A program made the position numbers and the translations under genes. Below, one piece after another: positions 8,246 to 16,471 of a DNA stretch of 64,000 nt. Each line of letters begins with the position of its first letter. Position 1 is the first letter of the stretch. The notes under the pieces were generated by a model. It had not been told where the DNA came from, made no database searches, and saw only the letters and a list, made by a program, of their open reading frames with translations. Origin of the DNA: Opitutia bacterium (GTDB lineage: Bacteria > Verrucomicrobiota > Verrucomicrobiia > Opitutales > T3Sed10-336). The DNA lies in contig PXBO01000060.1 in assembly GCA_003566885.1 (NCBI GenBank), forward strand, positions 1 through 64,000, given 5' to 3'.

Positions 8246-10552
8246 TCAGAAAGTGACTTCCATACTGATGCTGGCGAAACGCGGGTGGCCGGGACGGGGG
8301 CCGTGGGGAAGGCGCGAAGCGATGTAGTCCCGGTCGAGCAGGTTCTGGACGCCGCCGATGATTTTGGCGTTGTCGGTCAGGCTGTAATGTACCGAAACGT
8401 CGAGCAGGAAGTAACTGTCGTTTTTCCCGAAACGGGCGTCGGGCAGGCCGGTGTTGGGATTGACCTGTTGGCTGCTGTTGTTGGCGGACGCGTAGGTGGA
8501 CGGCACGTAGAAGCCGTCGAGGTACGTTCCCCAGCGACCGATTTCCAGTCCGGTCCCGGCCGAGATCTGGTACTCGGGAACGTAGGGAAGCCGGTTGCCT
8601 TTCTCGCCGCCGGCAAACACCGACTCGACCGCGCCGCCACTGTCGCCGTCCGCGTTGACATCGCTGCGGATGGTGGCGTCGGTCAGCGTGATTGCCAAAC
8701 GGTTGGGATTGCGGAAACCCCAATTGTAGGCGATGCCCGGATCGAAAGCCACCGCCAGCTCCAGGCCGGCGGTGCGCACGTCACCGGCGTTTTCGGTTTC
8801 ACCAGTGCCGGCGCCGCCGATGTTGTCCGGGACGATCAGGTTATCGAAATCGGTCCAGAATAAGGTCGCTTCGGTCTGGAAACCCTGACGGTTGTTATAC
8901 CGCGTTCCCAGTTCGTACCCCAGTGAGCGCTCTTCGCGCAGGCCGCCGTTGATCCGGTCTCCCGGCGATGGCGTGGAAAACCCGCGATGCACACCGGCAA
9001 AGTAGGTCAGGTTGTCGGTCTGAGCAAAGGTCAACCCGATCCCGGGAGCAAAGACATCGAGGTGTCCGCGGGAGCGGACCGTCTCGGCGCCGCGACGGTC
9101 GGTGATGCGGTAACGGAGGTGTTCGTAACGGATGCCCGGGGTCACCGACCAGGGACCGAACTCGGCCCGGTCCTGCAGGTAAACGGCAAAGGCGGTGGTC
9201 TCGCTGCGGCGATCGTCCTGGGACCCCGGCTCGCCGCGGAAGCGTCCGTCGATCGTGCCGTTGGCAAGTTGGTTGTAATTGGTCTCTTCCTGGAAGCGAT
9301 CCTCGAAGTCGTGATGCCAGCGCAATCCCAACTCCAGGTTATGATCGATCGTTTCTCCCATGATTTGCGACCGGTAAACCTGTTGCACACCGTAGGAATC
9401 GTAGCTGCGGTTGTTGTTTCGGTAGCGGAGAGTGCCGGCGGCTTCGCCACGCAGGACGTCCAGATGAGCGCCGTCTTCCGCCAGGGCACGGGAGAGGTTG
9501 CGGCGGTTGGCCGCGCCGGGACGGCTGGCGTCAATGGAGGCGTCGGTGGAAACTTCATGGAGCTTGTACCAGGCCCGCTCGAACCGGTTGAAGTAGCCGG
9601 TGGTGGTAATCTGAAAATCGGGCACCGGCTCGATGGTATGGGTGAGCGAAGTGCGCACATGTGAGGTGTCGATGGTGTCAAAGCGGCTGGCCGCGTAACG
9701 GCGGTAGGGGTCGCGCCGGAAATCGGCATCGGTCAGACCGAGGTAGGTTTCGTCCGCATTCATGTCCGTGTACCCGAATTTGAACTCCCAACGCTGGTCC
9801 GGGCCGCCATGTGGCTCAAAGGAAAGTTTCACCATCGGCTCGGTCTTGGTGAACCCGGTACGATCGCCGCGCTCGAAATCCGGAGTTTCATCGATCGTCT
9901 TGAACCCTTCCGTGGTGCGGAAATAATGCTCCACCAGCACCCCGACCGTCCCCGATTCGATGTCGGTGGACGTTCCATAATAGGCGTGAAGGCGGGCTTC
10001 ATTGTTGTCACCGTAGGTTCCGCGCAGGTAGCCCTGGGACTGGAGCGGAATCGGAGTGGAAAGGTAGTTGAGCACACCGCCGGTATTATGCGGGCCGTAC
10101 CGGACCTGGCTGGAGCCTTTGATCACCTCCATGCCGCTCATGCGGCCGGTGGTGGGCGTGTAGTAGGCGGACGGGTTGGAATACGGTGCGGGCGCGGCGA
10201 GGATGCCGTCTTCCATCACGGTCAGCTTGGAGGTCCGCATCGAGCCCACCCCCCGCAGACTGATATTGGGAAACAACCCGTAACCGTCCTCCGTCCGGAA
10301 ATAGGCGCCCGGTACCCGGCGGATCACCTGGTCTATGTTGTCGTACCCCTGGACCCGAATCTCCTCCTGATCCAGGTAAACCGCCGCCCCCGGCAGAGCC
10401 TCAATTTGTTCGCGGGTACCCACCACCCTCAACGGGTCGAGTTCCAGTGGCGTTTCCTCGGCATTCGCTTCCCCGACCACCAACCAAGGCGTCACCCCAG
10501 CCAAGCCCCAGGCCAGGCATGTTTTCCAATCCATCGCAGATTTCATTGTCAT
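8246..10552 (-). CDS. TonB-dependent receptor, FecA-like
   Basis: Plug: LRVVGTREQIEALPGAAVYLDQEEIRVQGYDNIDQVIRRVPGAYFRTEDGYGLFPNISLRGVGSMRTSKLTVMEDGI; C-terminal barrel ends RFASISMEVTF. Confidence 0.93.
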   Translation of the reverse strand: MTMKSAMDWKTCLAWGLAGVTPWLVVGEANAEETPLELDPLRVVGTREQIEALPGAAVYLDQEEIRVQGYDNIDQVIRRVPGAYFRTEDGYGLFPNISLRGVGSMRTSKLTVMEDGILAAPAPYSNPSAYYTPTTGRMSGMEVIKGSSQVRYGPHNTGGVLNYLSTPIPLQSQGYLRGTYGDNNEARLHAYYGTSTDIESGTVGVLVEHYFRTTEGFKTIDETPDFERGDRTGFTKTEPMVKLSFEPHGGPDQRWEFKFGYTDMNADETYLGLTDADFRRDPYRRYAASRFDTIDTSHVRTSLTHTIEPVPDFQITTTGYFNRFERAWYKLHEVSTDASIDASRPGAANRRNLSRALAEDGAHLDVLRGEAAGTLRYRNNNRSYDSYGVQQVYRSQIMGETIDHNLELGLRWHHDFEDRFQEETNYNQLANGTIDGRFRGEPGSQDDRRSETTAFAVYLQDRAEFGPWSVTPGIRYEHLRYRITDRRGAETVRSRGHLDVFAPGIGLTFAQTDNLTYFAGVHRGFSTPSPGDRINGGLREERSLGYELGTRYNNRQGFQTEATLFWTDFDNLIVPDNIGGAGTGETENAGDVRTAGLELAVAFDPGIAYNWGFRNPNRLAITLTDATIRSDVNADGDSGGAVESVFAGGEKGNRLPYVPEYQISAGTGLEIGRWGTYLDGFYVPSTYASANNSSQQVNPNTGLPDARFGKNDSYFLLDVSVHYSLTDNAKIIGGVQNLLDRDYIASRLPHGPRPGHPRFASISMEVTF

Positions 10553-10574
10553 TATTCTCGGTTCTTATTGCAAA

Positions 10575-10623
10575 TGAGACATATTCTCAACAACCGCCGA
10601 ATTGATACTGAGACCGCATCTCA
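10575..10623 (-). promoter_or_regulatory. Tandem TGAGA-N5-TCTCA operator sites (Fur-like)
   Basis: TGAGACATATTCTCA (10575-10589) and TGAGACCGCATCTCA (10609-10623), 34 bp start to start, just upstream of the TonB receptor ATG (10552). Confidence 0.55.
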
Positions 10624-10801
10624 TTAGTCAAGTCCGAAACCATACTTTTTATATCTGTGAACACGATAACCCTCCGAACCATAGCGGTCTTCCTCAACGG
10701 ATCTCACCGCACGCGCCAATAATCAGACAGGCTATATATTCTTGACAGGCTCCTGCTCGAGAGGCGTTGACCGTCCTGGGGAAATCGCGTTTAACGGTCG
10801 G

Positions 10802-11887
10802 ATGGCAAATGTTCTGGAGGTGGGTCTTACCGGAAGGGCTTATCCGATTCACATCGGGGGCGAGGTGTTGGGCGGGGTGCCGGCCGCGGTGGCGGAGCTC
10901 AAAGCGCAGAATCGGCCGGTGGCCTTGCTGGCCGACGCCGAGGTGGCGCTTCTGCATCGGCTCGCTTTCGACCGCGTCTTTGCTGACGTCCCCACCTGCA
11001 TTCTGCCGGGCGGGGAAGCGACCAAGTCGCTGGCGGCCCTGGGACAGGTTTACGATTTTCTGGCCGGCATGGGAATGGACCGCACCGGGACGCTTTTCGT
11101 GGCGGGTGGCGGAGTCATTGGCGATCTGGGAGGGTTCGCCGCGGCCACCTTCCTGCGCGGCATCGACTTTCATCAAATCCCCACCACTCTGCTGGCCATG
11201 GTTGACAGTTCGGTGGGCGGCAAGACCGGAATCAATATCAACGCAGGCAAGAATCTGGTCGGATCCTTCCACCAACCCCGAGCGGTGCACATCAGCACCG
11301 ATTTCCTCAAGACCCTGCCGGCTCGCGAATTCAATGCCGGTATGGCGGAGGTCATAAAATATGGCCTGCTGGCGGACGCGGGCCTCTTCGAGCGTCTGCA
11401 ACAGGCCTCCTGGTCGGCGGAAAATCCGGACCTGCCGGCCATTCTTTATCGCTGCTGTCAAATCAAGGCCGAAATCGTGAGCGAGGATGAGCGCGAGCAA
11501 GCGGCTTCCGGAGGCCGCGCCCTGCTGAATCTGGGTCACACCTTCGCCCACGCCATCGAGCAGGCCGCCGGTTACGGCGAGTACCTGCACGGAGAAGCGG
11601 TCGGGCTGGGCCTGGTCATGGCCGCCGATTACTCCCGGCAACTGGGAACCTTGTCGGCGGCCGATGCGGAAGCCGTGCGGCAACTGGTGGACGCGACAGG
11701 CCTGCCGGTCCGTTTGCGATCGCCCCTCCCGGCCGACGCTTTGCTGGCGGCCATGAAACGCGACAAAAAGGTTCGTGCCGGGAACCTTCGCCTGGTGACG
11801 CTCGAGCGGATCGGACGGGCCGTGACCACCGAGGGCGCGGACGAATCCCGGCTCCGTGCCCTTTGGCACAGCTACGGAGCCCAGTAG
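10802..11887 (+). CDS. aroB: 3-dehydroquinate synthase
   Basis: GGGVIGDLGGFAAATFLRGIDFHQIPTTLLAMVDSSVGGKTGIN and RALLNLGHTFAHAIE. Confidence 0.95.
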   Translation: MANVLEVGLTGRAYPIHIGGEVLGGVPAAVAELKAQNRPVALLADAEVALLHRLAFDRVFADVPTCILPGGEATKSLAALGQVYDFLAGMGMDRTGTLFVAGGGVIGDLGGFAAATFLRGIDFHQIPTTLLAMVDSSVGGKTGININAGKNLVGSFHQPRAVHISTDFLKTLPAREFNAGMAEVIKYGLLADAGLFERLQQASWSAENPDLPAILYRCCQIKAEIVSEDEREQAASGGRALLNLGHTFAHAIEQAAGYGEYLHGEAVGLGLVMAADYSRQLGTLSAADAEAVRQLVDATGLPVRLRSPLPADALLAAMKRDKKVRAGNLRLVTLERIGRAVTTEGADESRLRALWHSYGAQ

Positions 11888-11905
11888 CCCGCCGCCGCAT
11901 CGCAT

Positions 11906-12511
11906 ATGTCCGTCGTCGACGAAACCATCATTCGACTCTTCTTCGAGCAGCATGGGTTCTTCGTGCGAAAGCTGGCTCCGCCAACGACAACGCAGCCGAA
12001 GCGCGGGGAGGCGCCCGGGGTGGCCCTGCACGTCCGGAACGACGCCGCCGAAGCGGTGGCGGGTAAACCGGGATTTCTGGTCTTCGCCAGCGAACTCAGG
12101 TACCTGCCGGAAGCCGAGATCACCGCAAAACCCTGGCCGGAAACACGCTTCACCCCCGATGTCCTGCGGAGCAGCGCCCGGTTATTCCGCTTCCTGGAGA
12201 AAACGGTCCTGCCCAGAGCCCGGAGAAAACGTCCCGCGGTTCCCAATACGCCCGGACAAAAACCCGGCCAACCGCCTCCGCAAATCCTGGTGGTGCCGGC
12301 CCTGCCGACCGCGGAACCCTACCGCGGCAAATCCGAAACCTTGTTCCGCGAACAAGGGATCGACGGGTTGATCTCGTTTCGTTCGATGCTCCTGGAGGTC
12401 ATCGAACGCCTCGACGCCAAAAACACGGCGGGGGGCTCCGAAACCCTGGAAACCCTTCATTTGCTAAAGAAGTACGATCTGACCGGTTCCGCCCAATTGG
12501 AGCTGTTCTAA
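11906..12511 (+). CDS. Hypothetical protein
   Basis: 201-aa ORF directly downstream of aroB. Confidence 0.7.
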   Translation: MSVVDETIIRLFFEQHGFFVRKLAPPTTTQPKRGEAPGVALHVRNDAAEAVAGKPGFLVFASELRYLPEAEITAKPWPETRFTPDVLRSSARLFRFLEKTVLPRARRKRPAVPNTPGQKPGQPPPQILVVPALPTAEPYRGKSETLFREQGIDGLISFRSMLLEVIERLDAKNTAGGSETLETLHLLKKYDLTGSAQLELF

Positions 12512-12635
12512 GGATCAATCGTGTTCGGCGGAATAGAATCGCGAGATCGGCGCAAGACCCCTGACGGGCTTCGCCGACAGACTCCTAGACACAAACGAAA
12601 AGCCGGTGCGTCTTTACTAAAAAGGGAATAACGCT

Positions 12636-13184
12636 GTGGATTGCGAAACAGAGCAGGAGATTCTGGAAAAGGTGGGGCAGGACGATCCGGCCGCACTCGG
12701 TATCCTGTACGATAACTTGGGCCAAAATCTCTATATTTACCTGCTCACCATCCTTCGCTCGGAAAGCGCGGCCGAGGAGACTTTGCAGAATGTATTTGTA
12801 ACACTGGCGCGCAAACGCCGGCTTTTGCTCGGAACCAACAACCTTACCGGTTACGTCTTCCGCATGGCACGCAATCACGCCATCGATTACCGGCGCCGCC
12901 AGCGTCCGCCGGACGAACCGCTGGGTGCTTATGAAACGGTTCTCCTGTGTCAGGATCATCGACCTGGCCTCGAGTACCGCGAGAGATGGGCGGGGGTGCT
13001 GCGGGCTTTGGATCGACTGCCGTTCGAGCAGCAGGAGGTGATTACGTTGAAACACATCCAGGACCTCACTTTTGACGAGATTGCCAGAGCCCTTGAAATA
13101 TCACGCAACACCGCCGCCAGCCGTTATCGCTACGGCCTGCGGCGTTTGAAGGAAATTTGTACCGGAAATTCACATGCAACCTGA
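12636..13184 (+). CDS. ECF-type RNA polymerase sigma factor
   Basis: Region 2 (AEETLQNVFVTLARKR...YVFRMARNHAIDYRRRQ) and region 4 (RLPFEQQEVITLKHIQDLTFDEIARALEISRNTAASRYRYGLRRLK); GTG start. Confidence 0.88.
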   Translation: MDCETEQEILEKVGQDDPAALGILYDNLGQNLYIYLLTILRSESAAEETLQNVFVTLARKRRLLLGTNNLTGYVFRMARNHAIDYRRRQRPPDEPLGAYETVLLCQDHRPGLEYRERWAGVLRALDRLPFEQQEVITLKHIQDLTFDEIARALEISRNTAASRYRYGLRRLKEICTGNSHAT

Positions 13185-13569
13185 AGATTATTTGCGCAAC
13201 ACAGCCGCGCCGAACCCCGCGCCCTTTCTCCGGCGGACCGTCCTTGCCGAAGCCGAACGCGTATGGAGCAGTTCGGAGGGCCGCCGTCCCCGACGTCAAT
13301 GCCTTCACCATCCCTTCGCCGCGGCTGCGGCCGCGGCCATGGCCCTGATGCTGGCGATGATCGTGTCGGAAATCGATCAGCGCGCCACCAGTTCTCTGGT
13401 TCGAGGATCCCACAGCGGGCCACCGGTCGCGGAACGCGAAATCCTGGCCCGCGAACACGAGAATCCCGATCGGGATACCATCCGTTATCGGGATTGGAAG
13501 GACGAACTGGTCTGGAATGGAGCCGGTTTTGCCGGGGACCGGTCAGGAGCGCCTCTTTTGGGACGATGA
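13174..13569 (+). CDS. Small single-TM protein, possible anti-sigma factor
   Basis: ATG overlaps the sigma-factor stop; one hydrophobic segment HPFAAAAAAAMALMLAMIVSEI. Confidence 0.6.
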   Translation: MQPEDYLRNTAAPNPAPFLRRTVLAEAERVWSSSEGRRPRRQCLHHPFAAAAAAAMALMLAMIVSEIDQRATSSLVRGSHSGPPVAEREILAREHENPDRDTIRYRDWKDELVWNGAGFAGDRSGAPLLGR

Positions 13570-13692
13570 TTCCGCCGGACAAGGGCTTGGCGACAGGTCC
13601 GGACAAGACAGGTTCTTCGCAATTGGGAGTGGGCCAAACATAAAGGTCTCCGTTCCGCGTCCTTCTTACAAAGAAAGGATGCTAAATATATC

Positions 13693-15111
13693 ATGAGCTT
13701 GAAACAACGTGTATTGAAAAGCTTAAGACGGCTGGCCTGGTGGACGGGAATCCTGGCGGCGGTCGCGGTGATGGCCTGGCTCGCCCTGGATATCTCCGCC
13801 GGAGTGACCTTGCGCCGGTCGATTGCGGCATGGCGGGACGCCGGATTGGCCATGAATCTTCGGGAGATCGCCCCCCCGGATGTCCCGCCGGAGGAAAACG
13901 CCGCGGTGATTCTCAGCCGCGTTATTGAATTCCGTGATTCTCCTCCGTCCGACTACCGGTTGCAGGATCGGGAACTTCGGGAAGCGATGCAATCCCTTCG
14001 GGCTCTGGCGACCGAGGTTTTCTCCAGGATGGAACACTCCCAGGCGTCCTCCGAAGAGGCCGCGGCGCTGGAGACCACGCTGAGGAATTCTGCAATCGCC
14101 TTTCGCCTCCAGGTCGTTCGCGAAGCGGTCGAGTATGATCGATTTGATGCCTACCTCAAGTATGAGCAAGGCCATGACCTGCTGATACCGCATGTGGGTG
14201 GATTTCGCGACCTGGCCCGACTCAAGCACGCCGAAGCCGTGTGGCACGCTTCACAGGACCGGTGGCCGGAAGCTTTTGATAGTCTGGCTGTCAGCCTGCA
14301 ACTGGGCGAACTGCTGAGCGCGGAGCCGGTTTTTATTTCCCAACTCACCCGAAACGCGATCCGCACAATGACGTTCGAGCACCTGGAGCCCTTCCTGCGG
14401 CTCTACCCCGGCGAAGCTGGGCCCCTCGACCGCTTGATGGAGTTGGTATCCGGGCTGCCGAGCATCGAACTTAGAGGCTTATTTGTAGTTGAGGGCATCG
14501 CCAGTGCACAGTGGTTTGTCGAGCACTTGGAAAAGCAGACGTTCCGTCCGTCCGAGTTGGCTGAAATCGGGGATATTTCCAATGTGCCATGGATCGATAC
14601 AGGCGTCTTTAGGCCGATGCACAAAGCGGATTTCGCGCGAATGATGGATACGAATCGCAAAAGACTCGAGTTGCTGCGGAGCGTTGGAGAGGACGAACTT
14701 CGCTTTGAAACGCTGCGCGATTGGGACGAACACCGGGAGGCCGAACTGCCCTGGTACGCCGTCGTGACGCGCGCGACCTTCATCAACGGCTGGCGCCTTC
14801 TCCGGACGGAGGAAACCGCGGACGCGTACTTGACGTTGGTCCGGACGGCGCTCGCGGCCAATGCCTACCGTTCCGCGGAGGGTGAATGGCCGGAAACGAT
14901 CGATCACCTGGTTCCGCGATACCTTTCCGAAGTTCCCAGCGACCCCTTCGACAACCAACCGCTGCGCTACAATCGCACTGCCGGGCGGGCTATTCTCTAC
15001 AGCGTTGGTCCGAACCGGACCGACGACGGCGGGGTCCGGATCGAAAGTCCCGCCGACGATCAACCCGGAGACATTGTCTGGGTGCTGGAAGGGGATTCGC
15101 CGGCGAATTAA
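13693..15111 (+). CDS. Hypothetical membrane-anchored protein; paralogue of 1025-2332
   Basis: 472-aa ORF, N-terminal TM segment, shared C-terminal 'AANAYRSAEGEWPETIDHLVPRYLSEVPSDPFD'. Confidence 0.75.
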   Translation: MSLKQRVLKSLRRLAWWTGILAAVAVMAWLALDISAGVTLRRSIAAWRDAGLAMNLREIAPPDVPPEENAAVILSRVIEFRDSPPSDYRLQDRELREAMQSLRALATEVFSRMEHSQASSEEAAALETTLRNSAIAFRLQVVREAVEYDRFDAYLKYEQGHDLLIPHVGGFRDLARLKHAEAVWHASQDRWPEAFDSLAVSLQLGELLSAEPVFISQLTRNAIRTMTFEHLEPFLRLYPGEAGPLDRLMELVSGLPSIELRGLFVVEGIASAQWFVEHLEKQTFRPSELAEIGDISNVPWIDTGVFRPMHKADFARMMDTNRKRLELLRSVGEDELRFETLRDWDEHREAELPWYAVVTRATFINGWRLLRTEETADAYLTLVRTALAANAYRSAEGEWPETIDHLVPRYLSEVPSDPFDNQPLRYNRTAGRAILYSVGPNRTDDGGVRIESPADDQPGDIVWVLEGDSPAN

Positions 15112-15163
15112 CCCACTCTTGCGTCCTTTTTGGTCGATTCCGTGCGGGAGGATCCCCTACTGT

Positions 15164-15721
15164 ATGGCCATGAGTAAACGAATCCTGATTGTCACGGGTG
15201 ACGGCGGCGAAAGCTACGAGACCCTTTACGCTCTCCACCGTTTCCAGGAGGCCGGGCTGGATCCGGTGATCAGCGCCCCGGCGGCGCGTCCGCTGCACCT
15301 GGTCATGCACGATTTCGAGCCGGGTTGGGACACCTACGTCGAACGTCCCGGTTACCGGGCTGACGCCACCCTTGCCCTCGACGAGGTAAAGGTCGACGAT
15401 TTCCATGCCACCCTCCTCATCGGCGGCCGGGCTCCGGAGTATTTGCGAAACAACGACACCCTGCTCCAAATCGTACGCACCTTTCACGAGCAGAAGAAGT
15501 GGATTTACAGCATCTGTCATGGCGTTCAAATCCTGGTGGCCGCCGGCCTGGTCAAAGGGCGTGACATCACCTGCTACGAACACGTGAAATGCGAAGTCGA
15601 ACAGGCCGGCGGACGATGGATCGGGGAAGAAGCCCACCTCCAGGACCGCATTATCAGCGGCCAGACCTGGCAATCCCATCCCGACTTCTACCGGCTTATT
15701 TTCCAGAACCTGGACTCATAA
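15164..15721 (+). CDS. DJ-1/PfpI family protein
   Basis: MAMSKRILIVTGDGGESYETLYALHRFQEAG...WIYSICHGVQILVAAGLVKGRDITCYEHVKCEVEQAGG; nucleophile-elbow Cys in SICHG. Confidence 0.9.
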   Translation: MAMSKRILIVTGDGGESYETLYALHRFQEAGLDPVISAPAARPLHLVMHDFEPGWDTYVERPGYRADATLALDEVKVDDFHATLLIGGRAPEYLRNNDTLLQIVRTFHEQKKWIYSICHGVQILVAAGLVKGRDITCYEHVKCEVEQAGGRWIGEEAHLQDRIISGQTWQSHPDFYRLIFQNLDS

Positions 15722-15739
15722 GCGGGCCGAATTTCGAAC

Positions 15740-16129
15740 TCACCTCCAGACGGACTTGATATCGAACGACTCGAAAGCCGGGTCATTCGTGATCAACGGA
15801 AGCTTCTCGGATTCCGCCTGAGCCGCAAGCAGTCGGTCGAAAGGGTCGCGGTGGTCATTGTCCAGCACGCCCGCCCGTTGGGCGTGTTCCACGCCGAGCG
15901 GGAGAAGCAGCCAGCCTTCATCGCGGGCGTTGGCTGCCAGGTCTCGGATCAGGGAGGCGGGCAGAGGCAACCGGTTTAAGCGATGCTTATAGCCGATCTC
16001 GTAAGCGGAAACCGCGCTGAAAAAAATTTGGGTTTCCGTGTCTTCCATCAAGCGGCGGGCTTTACGGCTCAGGCGCTTCGGCATGCACCACCACCAGATC
16101 GCCGCGTGAGTATCGAGGAGATATTTCAT
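15740..16129 (-). CDS. PIN-domain toxin (VapC-like)
   Basis: MKYLLDTHAAIWWW...SAVSAYEIGYK...DPFDRLLAAQAESEKLPLITNDPAFE; start overlaps antitoxin stop (ATGA). Confidence 0.9.
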   Translation of the reverse strand: MKYLLDTHAAIWWWCMPKRLSRKARRLMEDTETQIFFSAVSAYEIGYKHRLNRLPLPASLIRDLAANARDEGWLLLPLGVEHAQRAGVLDNDHRDPFDRLLAAQAESEKLPLITNDPAFESFDIKSVWR

Positions 16130-16377
16130 TTACGCGGCTCCACATGCTTTTCCCAAAGCGCCTGTTCATCTTCGTCCAACGGTCCGAAAAACACCGCGTC
16201 GGGAATCGGCGGCGTGTCGGCAAACCGACCCGGCACACGCTTGCCGGAAATCTCGGGACTCAATCGGGCCACCGGTTTACCGTGGTTGGCGATGACAAAC
16301 TCCTCCCCCTGCGCCACCCGCTTGAGCAGCTTGCTGAATTGAGTCTTCGCCGCGTGAATATTGACTGTTTCCGCCAT
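16126..16377 (-). CDS. Phd/YefM-type antitoxin
   Basis: MAETVNIHAAKTQFSKLLKRVAQGEEFVIANHGKPVARLSP. Confidence 0.9.
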   Translation of the reverse strand: MAETVNIHAAKTQFSKLLKRVAQGEEFVIANHGKPVARLSPEISGKRVPGRFADTPPIPDAVFFGPLDEDEQALWEKHVEPRK

Positions 16378-16384
16378 GGAAAAA

Positions 16385-16409
16385 ACTTAGTTTATAATTC
16401 AGACTAAGT
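16385..16409. promoter_or_regulatory. Inverted repeat upstream of the TA operon (candidate autoregulatory operator)
   Basis: ACTTAGT (16385-16391), 11-nt spacer, ACTAAGT (16403-16409), 8 bp upstream of the antitoxin ATG. Confidence 0.55.
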
Positions 16410-16471
16410 CAAGATGGGGGTAGAAGCGTGGTCAGATTACAGGCGCAATCGGCATCTTTTCACTTTTCGTG

